A stretch of DNA of 37,393 nt from Triparma columacea (taxonomy: Eukaryota; Sar; Bolidophyceae; Parmales; Triparmaceae), in contig BRYA01000037.1 in the NCBI GenBank assembly GCA_030267965.1, forward strand, positions 1 to 37,393, read 5' to 3'. Each line of letters starts with the position of its first letter. Position 1 is the stretch's first letter. The notes under the pieces were generated by a model. It saw only the letters and a list, made by a program, of their open reading frames with translations, was not told the origin of the DNA and searched no databases. The translations under genes were made by a program, and so were the position numbers. Below are positions 9,515 through 20,409 of this stretch, in pieces.

Positions 9515-11376
9515 TCATTCATAACCCCTTGGTGGAGCGAATTGTTTGCGCATCTGCGCTACCAAGCTCTTATAGTCCGATGTAACTCCCCCTCCAGCCC
9601 CTGCCATGCCGCCTGAGACGTTTTGCATGATGACATCCTTAACACTTGGTTCATCTCCTGGGAAGGACTCCCAAGTGCTTATCGTGTAAGCCTGATTACT
9701 CCCGCTTTTCTTACTCCCGTCCTTGCTGTTGAGCCACTCGTGCGTGTCCCTCATCCTTGAGATGATCTCCTTCTTGAAGGGGTTCCCTTCAAGCATGGCA
9801 TCGTAGTTCACATCCGGCTCCCAGTGTCTTCCAGGGTTGAAACTGAAGTTACTAATGTTGGTTAGAGTGTCCTTACCCTTCTTCCACTTTGCGTTCTCTT
9901 TTTCCATGGTCTTATATCTGTCCCTGGCGAAGGTAACCATCCCAAAGGCCTTCACTAAAGTCCAGAGCCAGATTATGTGACAAACTGCGATCCCCTGTGA
10001 TCTCTCTTCCCACATGGTGGGAATTCCCTTCCACCAGTCTTTGAATGGTCCGATATTGCCGTCCCAGATACGTTCTAATTTCGACGCCGCGGAGGCAACG
10101 AATTCCTTGGATTTTGGCACCTGCGACTGGAGTGCGGCGGCAAAGACCTCATCGAAATCGGAAGGCTTGCTGATTCCGATGCTAAGGGTATCGACGCCCT
10201 GCTCCCAGAGCCACATGCATTGGAAAGTTATCGGTGAGAGGGGGAAGCACGCGTCTACGAGGGTCCCTGTTGGGCTATAAAGGGCGCCTCCCTTGTCGAT
10301 TGGCGAAATCACAAAGACACCCATATCCTTCTCCTTCGCCAACTTGACGTTAAAGGCGTTCCCATGCCCCCCCTCTCTGTCCTCATAGTAGGACGCGTGG
10401 TACGACCCAAAGTAATGGAAGTGAAGGTTGACGTACTCCATCTTGTCAGTCTCGATTGTCTTCCGTATAAGGTCTGGCGTTCCGTGAGTGCTGAATCCAA
10501 CGTGTTTGATTTTGCCCTCCGCCAGCAGCTCCTTTGCGACCTCATAGTTGCCTAGGTGCAAAGAGTGCAAAGAGTTAGAAAATATGGAGGAGTGGCTCGT
10601 TTCCTTCACACTTCTAATACTTTCTCTCATCTCCCCGCTCTCACCTCCTTCCTGAAAGACCCAGTCGTAGTGCTTGTCGTTGTTCAAACCGTGGAACGAG
10701 AAGAGATCTATGTATCCGATCTTTGACATGTGTTTCCAACTCTTGTTGAAAGTCTTCATAAAATCCTCGTTTGTCTTTGCAGGGGAGACCTTGGTTTGGA
10801 CGATAATGTCCTCCCTCTTGATTTCCCCGGCATCGATCATTTGGCTAAGCGCGTCTACAAGCTGCAGCTCGCTGGTCCCATAAAAACGGGCGGTCTCAAA
10901 GTGGTTAATGCCGAGCTTGAGACTGAGTCTCACGCATTCTATCAAGTTGTTTTGGCACTTTTTGCCAATATGGGATATCTTTTTGGGACCCAAGACGGGA
11001 ATGTCGTCAGGCATCCAGGTTTGCTGGATTCTCATGCCGCCGCACGTCACAATGGGCATCTGCAATTCAGTCTTTCCAAATCTAACTTTGGGGCATTTCT
11101 TCCTTGCATGCACACAAAGTGCCACATCGATAAGATCTTCGCATATATCCGCCGGATCAGCCTTCTTGGAATTCACATGGTACTCCATCTGACGGATGAC
11201 TTTGATCAACTGGGTTGGTTTTTGAGGTGTTTTGTTAGGTGGTAGAGTGCCGACAGTGGGGAATGACCAAAACATACCTGATCGTCCGAGAGTTTCTTCT
11301 GGTTTATGCGTATTGCATCACGTGCATGCGCAAAATTAAATACGGCAGGTCTTGGAACAGATGATCCACCGCCCAT
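9515..11376 (-). CDS. Aldo/keto reductase family protein, 566 aa, three exons
   Basis: Complement of 9515-10551, 10645-11209 and 11278-11376. Exon 1 (33 codons) starts MGGGSSVPRP, a candidate N-myristoylation motif, and ends before GTATGT; the 68-bp intron ends in CCCAG. The second intron (93 bp, GTGAGA...CCTAG) is a multiple of three with no stop. The AKR barrel is clear: KVRFGKTELQMP, GINHFETARFYG, IIVQTKVSP, IDLFSFHGLN and IKHVGFSTHG. The catalytic tetrad maps to Glu138, Tyr143, Lys173 and His206, so the usual Asp is Glu. The sequence resembles the predicted-oxidoreductase AKR group (COG1453-like). The last 170 residues form an unassigned extension rich in Trp and Lys, with a hydrophobic stretch near VCHIIWLWTLVKAFGMV. 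NADPH-dependent carbonyl reduction is the family expectation; the substrate is unknown. Confidence 0.85.
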
Positions 11377-11921
11377 GGCTCCTGACTATCTTTGAGAGGG
11401 ACGAAAGTTCTTTTCTCCGGCTCTCTCTTCGGCCAAATTGCCGAGGAAGGGGTGAAGGGCTGGAGGGTCGAAATAAACGTGATTTTCGTCGAATTTTTTC
11501 GTCTTCGCACAAACCTAGCCTAAGTCGACCCGCTGCACAATTTATAAAAGTCGACAAAGACTACCTTTCCAAATTTCATTTTCCTTATTTCTAAAGATTG
11601 TCACCCACTCTGTTGGAATGCGTGTCTCGGACACCTTCGACGCGCTTGGAATGACAATAAAAACCGCACCGCGTTTAATTTGCAAATGCCTCCGCCCAAT
11701 TTATCTTAATCCCACTCCAATGGACCTTCACCCAGAAATGGCAACATTTCCGAAGAGACTCAAACTGTTAAACCCAAAAGTCTTGATTAATCAATTGTCG
11801 GCTTCGCCAATAGCCAATTTCTCTCCCCACGTTCTGAAGTGGTGGTCGTAACCCTTGAATTCATTTTCGCGAACTCAAAAGGCTCTTCAATTTTGCACAA
11901 ACCGGCGGTGTTAATTTAACC
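11377..11921. other. Intergenic, divergent AKR / RCC1 promoters
   Basis: 545 bp between two divergent start codons, AT-richer than the coding DNA on either side. A 77-codon open frame (11618-11851) looks accidental. No RNA gene or clear motif was recognised. Confidence 0.5.
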
Positions 11922-14296
11922 ATGGCTGCGATTGACACCCTGAGGAAGCTCAAGGCGCAAAATCAGACATTGGTGAGTGGTGTTGGTGGTTTTTTTGGGG
12001 AGGTTGTACGAAGAGAGAGGGGAGGGACGTGGATTGGAGTTGAATATTGGGTTCCCCTCCCCCCCCCTCGTCTACACTGGTTCTGCAATGCTCCCAGAGC
12101 GCTGACAATATTCGCTTCGCCCCTACTTACAGGCCAAGGATGCCGTAGACGAGACAACAAATTTTGAGTGGGGCTCGTCGAAGGTTCTAAGGGAGCTGGA
12201 GATTAAGAAGTTATCGGTTGCCAAGCTGAAGAGTCATTTGGAGGCGAGGGATGAGCCCACGAACGGTAATAAGAAACAGCTAATTGAGAGGCTAGAGAAT
12301 AGTTTGGAGGAGGTAAGCATGGGCGAAGTATGCAAAACTTCATCGCCGCCAGCTAAAAGGAAATACTATAAAAGCAACCTTTAACCCATAACACCTCCTT
12401 CGGTTTTCACAGGAGCGACTTAGGGGAATAGCCTACACGGAAGATTTAGAGGCGGAATTCATACTTAATGCAGATCTGGAAGAACGAGGTAGTGTCTATG
12501 TGGTGGGGAGCAACCAGTTTGGGCAGCTCGGGCTGGGCGATTTGACCCCCCGGGCATTCTTCACCGTGGTACCCTCGACGCGAGGGATTGGAGTGCGGCA
12601 CGTTGCAGCCGGGAACAATCTCTCCTTCGCAGTCACTGAGGACCATGACGTGTATGTTTGGGGGGGGGCAGGAACGGGGCCAATGGGGCTGAACCAGGAA
12701 ATGCAGGACATACAAGAGTACCAGAAGTTCGTCAACCCCGAGCTTGTGGAGGACCTCATCGGGGAGGAGGGCGTGCAGGTTTCGGTAGGAAGCAGCCACG
12801 CCAGTGCGGTCAGTAAGGGTGGCGACTGCTACGTTTGGGGGTACGGAAAGTGCGGGGCACTGGGTCTTGGGAACTTCAAAAACCAGTTGATCCCGGCGGT
12901 GGTTACCGGGTTCGGGGACACAGATCAGGTTAAGATCGTCGCATGCGGGGAGAACCACACCTGCTGCTTGACGGATAAGGGGGAGGTCTACTCTTGGGGG
13001 CACGTCAGTGACGGGAGGTTGGGCTTGGGGGCGAGGGAGAGAGTTGGAGTTTCGGATGAGGAGAAGGTGAGCGCGGGGAGAGGGGGAGGGGGAGGGGACG
13101 ATCGCGTGTATACCGTACCATATCCTTGGTATCCCCCTTGCGTAATCCCGACATTTTTTGCTTTCGTCAGTGGAAAACAATCTCTCGCGATTTCTAACCC
13201 TCACCATCCTCCTCCTCGCCCCTTCTTCCAACAGCACTTCTTCCCAGGTCCCAGCCTTCTCACCTCCCTGCGAGATGAGTTCGTATCCCAATTAGCCTGC
13301 GGCTCCCAGCACGTCTTAGCAGTGACCCTGACGACAACGTTTTCCTGGGGCTCGGGCTCCGGGGGAAGGCTCGGCCACGGCGACAATAAAAGCAGGTGGA
13401 AGCCCGAGCCCATCATGGCCCTCAACGACTGGCACATCCTGGGCATAGGGTGCGGGACTTGGCATAGCGCCGCCATCGTCATGGTCCCTCCTCTGAAGAA
13501 CTCGGGGTGGGTCTATACCTGGGGGTCGGGCTTCCACGGACAGCTCGGGCAGGAGGACGTCACGGTGAGCCTGTCTCCTGGGCTGGTCAAGGAGTTCTGC
13601 GGGCTCCAAACCAGCGCGAAGACAATCGCTTGCGGGAGCCACCACAACGCCGTAGTCACCAATGAGGGGGAGCTGTACACATGGGGGAGCAACAAGAACT
13701 ACTGCCTGGGGCACCAGATCGACGAGGAGCACGTGGAGTACACGCCAGTCCCCGGTCACTGCGGAGGCTTCGGGGCCATCGTGGATAGGGTGGGACGGGG
13801 CCTCGTCCGAAGCGTGGCGTGCGGGAAGGAGTACACGCTGGTGGCAACGTACCCGTATGAGGGACCGAGCGAAGAGGTGGCGAAGAAGCTTAGTGAGGAG
13901 CAGAAGATCAGGATGGAAGAGGAGAGGTTGAGAGAGGAGGAAGAGGCGAGGAGGCTGAGGAAGGACCTGAGGAGGAATGCCAGGCAGAAGAAGAAGGAGG
14001 ACGAGCTTCAGTTCTTGACGGGCAAGAGGTTGTGCACCCTGGATCCTAATTGCCCCGGGTTCCAGGTGCATGCTCTTAAGCCCAACATATGCAAGGAGTG
14101 CGGCTTCAGCTCGGCGTACCACACCATCATCGTGGAGGAAGAGGAAGAGAAGGCGACAGGCAAAATGGGGGACGTGCTGGACAAGGGGATGGGGACGAAG
14201 AACGTCAAAGAACACCAGCTCACGGAGAAGAAGAAGGATGAGGCTACAATGGACATGCAGATTGCGGCCAAGACTACAAAGTTCGGATCGCATTAA
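11922..14296 (+). CDS. SAP domain plus RCC1-repeat protein, 648 aa, four exons
   Basis: Exons 11922-11972, 12133-12312, 12413-13066 and 13235-14296, all phase 0; donors GTGAGT, GTAAGC and GTGAGC. Residues 44-75 (LSVAKLKSHL to RLENSL) form a SAP-like helix-helix motif with the usual GNK turn, suggesting nucleic-acid contact. From about residue 95, RCC1 repeats follow with the signature GxxxxGQLGxG and VxxGxxHxxxxT patterns (GSNQFGQLGLGD, VYVWG, CGENHTCCLT, WGSGSGGRLGHGD, WGSGFHGQLGQED), making a beta-propeller. A basic/acidic coiled coil (EEQKIRMEEERLREEEEARR) follows, then a Cys/His module C-x5-C...H...C-x2-C...H (LCTLDPNCPGF to AYH) that may bind zinc. Intron 3 (168 bp) has no in-frame stop. 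A chromatin or GTPase-linked role is only a family-level guess. Confidence 0.85.
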
Positions 14297-14355
14297 TTAA
14301 ACGGCGATATTTCATTACGATTGTCTAGCTGGAAGGGTGGAAATTCGATACATTC

Positions 14356-14589
14356 TCACTTCTTGTCCATGTCAAATGCTAATTCAGCAGCATTGCCGAT
14401 CCCGAAACCAACGCCCGCCATCATAGCACCTGCCCTCCACCCGCTGCCTCGGCGTGTAATGAGTGTTCCGAGCACGCCACCGACGACAGTGGCGACTGCG
14501 CCAGTGGTGAGACCTGAGGCTATGATGGGATCCCACTTTTCAGAGATGTACTCGGTGGGGGGAGGAGTCTTGGGGGTAGGAGTTGACAT
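14356..14589 (-). CDS. MIC10: MICOS subunit MIC10, 77 aa
   Basis: MIC10 is a small inner-mitochondrial-membrane hairpin protein that bends cristae junction membranes. After a polar Pro/Thr-rich start, SEKWDPIIASGL matches the family N-terminus. Two membrane segments follow: TTGAVATVVGGVLGTLI and WRAGAMMAGVGFGIGNA, each with the closely spaced glycines that drive MIC10 oligomerisation, separated by a short basic loop (TRRGSG). The length is typical. Single exon; its stop lies 59 bp from that of the RCC1 gene (convergent). Confidence 0.88.
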   Translation of the reverse strand: MSTPTPKTPPPTEYISEKWDPIIASGLTTGAVATVVGGVLGTLITRRGSGWRAGAMMAGVGFGIGNAAELAFDMDKK

Positions 14590-15008
14590 GGTGGACTGTG
14601 GGAGAAGGGGGGAGGGGGGGGTTGAAGGAGGGGGGGTGTGAGTCTATATAACTTTGACACAGAGAAGACGAGCCTGTTTGGGTGAGAGGATATTGAGAGA
14701 TTGAGACGAACATAGACGTTTACAACAGTAGCATGTGATTTAAAGGGGTATTGTGTGTGCTCCGTGACATCGTCGTAATCAGATGTCGTTAAATCCAAAA
14801 CTCACAAATCACCAAAAAAATGCCCAAAACCATTTCCCAAACTTTTATCTGTTGAACTTCATCATTCGCCTGCCGCGATTTCAATAAAACGCCAGGGTCT
14901 CTGTAGACCTATAAACGGCTCTCCACCTTCTTAGAGTGGCTGAATTCCTCCAACCAAGCAGTTTGCCTCATTTCTTTACTGGACCGATTATTTAACAGTC
15001 TGGTGTCA
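14590..15008. other. Intergenic, divergent MIC10 / cysteine-rich protein promoters
   Basis: About 420 bp, starting with C/G-rich runs next to MIC10 and becoming AT-rich towards the secreted protein gene. An open frame on the minus strand (14520-14798) is not supported by any resemblance. No other feature seen. Confidence 0.5.
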
Positions 15009-17637
15009 ATGGACTATGCCAGCCTTCTTACGGTCGTCCTTCTGTCCACACCATTGTTAACGAACGCGCAAATCCCGTACGCCGATTATGGAAACTTGGC
15101 GTCTAATAGAGACAGAGATATTTCACAGGTTAGACTCGAGCTGGAAAGGGTGGGGGAGAGTGGACCGTCTAGACTTCCGAAAATACGCTATCCAGCCTTC
15201 CTTGTTCTCACCCTCCCACTCCTTCCCTCCCTCCTTTCCCACCCTGCCCCCAGTCTGTTCTCCTATCTCCCTCCCCAGCTGGATACATCCAAAGCTCAGA
15301 TGGTTCTCTCACAAAGTGCACTGCCGGCTACTACTGCCCCCCCGGCACCAGCTCGACTTCTCAGATGGTACCTTGCGGCGACGTGAGCGTGTTCTGCCCC
15401 GAAGGCAGCGCCGCCGGCACCGCAGTAGACGTCGGGTACTACACTGTGGGGTCCTCAGACGACGTTAATCTGAGGACGGGGGAGAGGATATGCGAGCCCG
15501 GGAGCTACTGTGCGGGGGGGATTAAATATGACTGCCCGGCAGGGTCGTACGGGACCGAATTTGGGGAGACTAACAGCGCTTGTAACGGCCTTTGTGAGGA
15601 GGGTTACATGTGCACTGCTGGGAGTACGAGCAAGAAGCAGCTGCCCTGCGGGGATCCTGACAGGTACTGCCCGCCGGGGACAATCACGCCAAGCGTGGTG
15701 AAGAGTGGGTATTACAGCACGGGTGGGACGGAGGTGACGAGGACTGGAGAGAGCCTAACAGAAGTCGGTCATTACTCGGTCAAAGGAGTGAAGAGGAAGT
15801 GCCCAGCGGGCCGGTACGGGGGTGAGGTAGGGTTGAGCTCGAGCTCCTGCTCTGGAGAGTGCATGCAAGGGTACTACTGCGAGCCCGGTTCCACCCACCG
15901 CTCCCAAAATTTCTGCGGCAATCCCGGGGTCTTCTGCCCCACGTCCTCAATCGGCCCAACCCGCGTGTGGGACGGGTACTACACAACGACCGAGGGAGTC
16001 GACGAGTGCGGTCCGGGAACGTTCATGAACATGACGAACGTCGTGGACGTTACCATCTCTCCCACCCAAGTGGGAAGTGTCATCAAGACAAAGGTGCCCA
16101 GGGGGTCCTGCGACCTCTGCCCTGCGGGAAAGTACAAGGCGGGGGACGGGGACGACAAGAGCCTGTGCCTCAAGTGCCCATTGTGGAGCACCAACGCGGC
16201 CGGCCACACACCTCTGGTGGTCGGAAATAGCACCAAGGACAGAACTTCTTGCGAGTGCTATAGGGCAGACGGAGGGGAAGCATTCGACGAGCTTTACTTC
16301 AATATTACGTCTGAAAAGTGCGTGGCGGTGCCAAAGGGATCCAGTATCCCGGATACGCAAAAGAGTGGGGTGAGCAGGAGGACGAGGTTCGAGCAGTTTG
16401 AGGTGAGTTAGGCCAAAAGGGGTTAGTTACCCTTACGACGGTATAAGGTGAATCTCCAACCCCTGCTGACCTGTTCCATCCCCCTCCCTCCCTCAAATCT
16501 AAGTGTGAGGAAGGTCACTGGTGTCTGGATGGTGTCCGCACAGTCTGCTCCCCCGGCACGTACGGTTCCCGTCGTCGCCAAACCTCCAGCTCCTGCTCAG
16601 GTCCCTGCGACCCAGGCTACTACTGCTCTTCCGGTTCCCCCGACGCTCGGCAGAACCCTTGCGGGGGTGTGGACCTCTTCTGCCCCGTTAACAGCAGCTC
16701 CCCAACGCGAGTCTCAGAAGGATTCTACACGAACGAGGGGGAGGGGGAGGAAAACAGGAGCTCGCAACAACCGTGCCCTCCTGGGTACTGGTGCCAGGGG
16801 GGGCTAAGATACAAGTGCCGGGAGGGCCACTACGGGTCGAAGGAAGGCAACACAGAGGCGACCTGCGAAGGCAAGTGCAGGCCCGGGTACTACTGCAAGG
16901 CCGGGAGCACGACGGCTACGCAGAACCAGTGCGGGGGGGCGCACGTTTACTGCCCTGAGGGGAGTCACGAAACCACACCGGTCAGCGAGTCCTACTACAC
17001 CGTTGCGGGGAGAGTCGACCTTGATTTAAGGGATAAGAAGGATGTACTAAACATGACCATGTCCGCGCAAAGGATCTGCCCCCCCGGTTGGTGGTGTTCC
17101 TCTGGGGTAGCCCACCAGTGTCCCGGGGGTACGTGGAGTAACAACCACGGCATGAGGTCCCCCTCAGACTGCAGTCAATGCGAGGAAGGGTACTACTGCA
17201 CGAGCTACCCGATGAGACCGAGCACGGAACCGATGAGACACGAGTGCGGGAGGGTTGACTTGTACTGCCCGTCGGGATCGAGCGGACCCAAGAGCGTCTC
17301 CGCGGGATACTACACCTACGGGGGGGACGAGAGGAACACTACCAGGGTAGGCCAGCGGGAGTGCGAACCCGGCCACTACTGCACGGGGGGGGTTAGGAGG
17401 ATATGCAAGGCGGGGAGGTACGGGGGGGGGAGAGGGATGACGGGGGAGGAGTGCGAGGGAACGTGCCCGGAGGGACACATGTGCCCAGCGGGGACGGAGA
17501 TACCGATCGAGTGCGGGGAAGGGGAGTATAGTGGACAGGGGGCGTGGATGTGCACGAGCTGCGGACCGGACAGCAAGGCGGAGGGGGACGATGGAGGACA
17601 GAGGTGCAAGAATAGTAGGAAGTGCTGTTTTTATTGA
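15009..17637 (+). CDS. Secreted cysteine-rich GCC2/GCC3 (ephrin-receptor-like) repeat protein, about 800 aa
   Basis: Exon 1 (15009-15128) encodes a signal peptide (MDYASLLTVVLLSTPLLTNA) plus 20 residues; its donor CAG|GTTAGA forces the acceptor at 15253 (CCCAG) to reach the right phase, giving exon 2 as 15254-16402. Exon 3 is 16504-17637 after GTGAGT...CTAAG. The exon 1-2 join is the least certain: a weaker donor at 15160 with the CCCCAG acceptor ending at 15278 would also keep frame. The mature chain is many repeats of the type CPAGRYG...CSGEC..GYYC.PGST......CG....FCP, the GCC2/GCC3 pattern found in eukaryotic extracellular proteins. There are several N-x-S/T sites and no C-terminal membrane segment, so secretion or wall association is inferred. 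It ends NSRKCCFY. The stop is 60 bp from that of riboflavin synthase. Confidence 0.8.
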
Positions 17638-17697
17638 CCGTAAAATATATAGGCTCATTTTTTTCTTGCTTTCTTTCATTCAATTATCATCTACCGT

Positions 17698-18919
17698 TCA
17701 ACCCTTCAGGGCAGATATCTCGGCCCTCAACTCTTCGACTTGCCTCTCAAGTTCGTCTATGCGTGGTTTGATCGCCGCCATTGCGCTCTCCGCCCCCTTC
17801 ATGAGTACGTCAACCTCGAGGTTGACGAACATGCCCACCTCCTTCTTGGGGACAATGATCTTCTTCTGAGTGTACTCAATCAGCATGAAGGTGAACCAGC
17901 CCTCGGCGTGGTTGACGTCGCAGATGGTCAGGGATGTTCCGTCGATTGCAATGAAGCCCTTGGGAACTATGAACTTCATTATTTCTGGGGACGCCTTGAT
18001 CTTGATGAAGAGGGAATCGGAGTCAACCCACTTATCAATTATCTCACCCTTGCCGTCAACGTGACCTTGGACGTTGTGCCCGCTGTTCCGGCCTCCTATC
18101 TCGCTGCGGGTGAGCGTGGCGAGTTGTTCGGAGGGAGGAGGGGGTGGGAGTTATTGGGTTAGAAACGTTGGGTTTGGGCTTCATTAATGTTTGCGGTCCG
18201 CTGGTTGGATGATTTGTTTGGGCTTCATTAATGTTTGCGGTCCGCTGGTTGGATGATTTGTCCCATTCTCACCTTGCCCTCTCGAGATTGACATTTTCTC
18301 CGGGGACTAAAGTCCCCAAGGTGCTGCAAGGCAAGGGAGGAGTTAGGTTAGGTTAGTGCATGTGTGATATCAATATAGCCCCCTACTTGCGTCCCCTTCA
18401 GGTACTTCTTCTACCCCACAAATCCTCCAAGTTCAAGGCTCACCTTCTCCTTAGCGTCTCAGGCGCTAGCCCAACCTTGAACTCCCCCTCCTTCCCCAGG
18501 TCCGTAGCCGTCAGGCACACTCCACTGACGCATATCGAGCAGCCGAGGTACGCCCCGTCCAGGGAGACGGGGCAGTCCTTTATGGTCAGCTCTGTACCGC
18601 TGCCTATGGTCCCGTCCCACATCTCCATGTCGGGGCGGGTTATGAGGGATACTACTGTACCCATTTCTTCAATGATTCCAGTGAACATATTTAGTGATGT
18701 TGATGATGAGTATGATGATGATGAGTATGATGTGGTTGTTGACGAGTAGGAATGGGGAGAAGTGGTAGAAATGGTGGAGGAAGGTGAAGAGATGTCGGAG
18801 GATGTCCTAAATTTGTTCCCATCCGTTGGTGAGTTTGTTATTATATTTGGTTGGTAATGTTTGATGAATGTGAACGCATTTGTAGTCTGAATTGCGATGA
18901 AAATGGTGATAAGCTTCAT
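17698..18919 (-). CDS. Riboflavin synthase (alpha chain), predicted plastid-targeted, 310 aa
   Basis: Converts two 6,7-dimethyl-8-ribityllumazine into riboflavin. Complement of 17698-18103, 18273-18323 (a 51-bp exon) and 18444-18919; junctions are phase 2 and the joined frame is continuous. From Met12 of the open frame (18919) the protein has a signal peptide ending TNA|FTF, the Phe motif of complex-plastid targeting, then a Ser/Thr/Tyr-rich linker to about residue 77. The enzyme starts at MFTGIIEEMGTV and shows both lumazine-binding repeats: GCSICVSGVCLT, LAPETLRR in the first and NSGHNVQGHVDG, FIAIDGTSLT in the second. The C-terminus adds a coiled coil (RIDELERQVEELRAEI) not usual in the family. 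An upstream ATG at 18952 would only lengthen the leader. Divergent from a plastid-type guanylate kinase. Confidence 0.92.
18172..18259. repeat. Perfect 44-bp tandem duplication in a riboflavin synthase intron
   Basis: Two identical 44-bp copies at 18172-18215 and 18216-18259, each beginning GTTTGGGCTTCATTAATG. They lie inside the intron 18104-18272, which would be 125 bp without the duplication. Zero divergence implies a very recent event. Confidence 0.95.
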
Positions 18920-19343
18920 TTTTTGGCACATTTGGGATTGGCAAGAAAGCATGAGGCAAATTCCATGGAAAGTAAGTGGGAGGGTGTCTTACTAAGTGGT
19001 AATTGTTAGGCAAAAATACGCTCAATTAATTTAATATATTTGTTTAAACTATCCTCGTCGATCGTCTCCTCCTTCGTTCCATCATGGACCGCATGATGAA
19101 GCGAATCTTCCAAGACTAACCCTTCCACCAAGTATTCCTGTACCCTGGATTTTCCTTTTCTTCATTTTTGTGACATTTGTTCTCAACCCCAAATTAGCAT
19201 CAAAGTTGCGTCGTCTTTGCATCAAATTCCTATCTACGGTTGTAATAGATACGTATAAAGTTGTAGCTATTGAAATTTTGCTCCTAACGTTGTCGTTTCA
19301 AAGAGTTTCCCAATTAGATCGTCAAGAGAGTCGGGGACTGAAG
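18920..19343. promoter_or_regulatory. Divergent promoter region, riboflavin synthase / guanylate kinase
   Basis: 424 bp between the two chosen start codons, AT-rich (for example TTAATTTAATATATTTG near 19026-19040). Both flanking products appear to go to the plastid. The in-frame extension 19170-19343 of the guanylate kinase frame is not expected to be translated. No specific operator was recognised. Confidence 0.4.
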
Positions 19344-20201
19344 ATGAAATCACTCTCTCCCCTCTTTATCATCGTACTATTCATCTTATCAATGCCTACT
19401 ATCCTCTCATTTACTACATTGATGACAAATGGATGTGCTACACGTACTATTCAACACCACATTCGACACCACATTCAACACCACACTAAACACTACACTC
19501 ACTCAAATACCCATTCAAATACCCATTCAAACACCCATTCATCATCACCTGAATCACCAACCAGCACACGAAAACCTCCCCTCGTCATATGCGGTCCAAG
19601 CGGTGTAGGTAAAGGCACCCTAATAACCCTTACTCTATTCGGTTCTTCAAAGTCATCCTCAATCCTAGATTCCTCTCCCTTCTCCTTCTCCGTATCCCAC
19701 ACAACCCGTCCCCCCCGTCCCGAAGAGGTCCCCGACGTCCACTACACCTTCACGACCCCTTCCACATTCACGAGTTTTCCAAAAGGCTACTTCCTGGAGA
19801 CTGCGTCTGTACATGGTAACCTATACGGTACGAGCGTAGCAGCCGTTGAAAAAGTCGTGGCCTCCGGGAAGGTCTGCGTGCTCGATTTAGACGTCCAGGG
19901 TGTCCGTTCTCTAAAATCCCTAGTTAACGTGGGAGGGGAGGGGGGAAGTACGTTTGAGGATGCTAAGTACGTGTTTATCGCACCACCTGATTTACAGACG
20001 CTTGAGAGGAGACTTAGAGATAGGGGGTCGGAAAGTGAGGGGGATATTAAAACGAGACTTGGGAACGCTGAGGAGGAGATTTTGTATGGGAGGGGGGGAA
20101 ACTTTGACGTGGTTGTCGTTAATGATGACGTTGATAAAGCTAGCGAGGAACTCGCGAAGGCTATTGAAGGGATGTACCCGGGGGTTGTTAAGAGGTCCTG
20201 A
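19344..20201 (+). CDS. Guanylate kinase, predicted plastid-targeted, 285 aa
   Basis: Phosphorylates GMP to GDP with ATP. The open frame extends upstream to 19170, but Met at 19344 begins a clear signal peptide (MKSLSPLFIIVLFILSMPTI) with predicted cut at LS|F (residue 23), so I take this start; the Phe is the hallmark of heterokont plastid precursors. Residues 37-65 are a His/Thr/Asn-rich linker with HSNT repeats. The kinase starts near residue 77: P-loop GPSGVGKGT (84-92), the GMP-binding SVSHTTRPPRPEE and DVHYTF, FLETASVHGNLYGTS, VLDLDVQGVRSL, and IAPPDLQTLERRLRDRG in the lid region. All key elements are present. No introns. Confidence 0.93.
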   Translation: MKSLSPLFIIVLFILSMPTILSFTTLMTNGCATRTIQHHIRHHIQHHTKHYTHSNTHSNTHSNTHSSSPESPTSTRKPPLVICGPSGVGKGTLITLTLFGSSKSSSILDSSPFSFSVSHTTRPPRPEEVPDVHYTFTTPSTFTSFPKGYFLETASVHGNLYGTSVAAVEKVVASGKVCVLDLDVQGVRSLKSLVNVGGEGGSTFEDAKYVFIAPPDLQTLERRLRDRGSESEGDIKTRLGNAEEEILYGRGGNFDVVVVNDDVDKASEELAKAIEGMYPGVVKRS

Positions 20202-20409
20202 CGAATATACTTTACTTTGTACAATACGTCGAAAGAGAAAAATAAGGCACGATTTGAGTTTTTTCGTATTCCCAAAGGGCGGAAAATAGTATCTTTGTCC
20301 ATTCCTTTCTCCATTTCTCCCGTCATCCCCCACCACCCCACATCAAAACCCTAAACCTCCCCCCCCCCTCCCTCCCCCTTGTCCTTCTCTCTTCATTTTT
20401 GCCCCTTGT

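Noticed and set aside
11618..11851. 77-codon frame in the AKR/RCC1 spacer
   Set aside because: No resemblance to any family and no splice or start context.
16305..17683. Minus-strand frames opposite the cysteine-rich gene
   Set aside because: Shadows of GC-rich repeats; the plus strand has clear GCC2/GCC3 cysteines.
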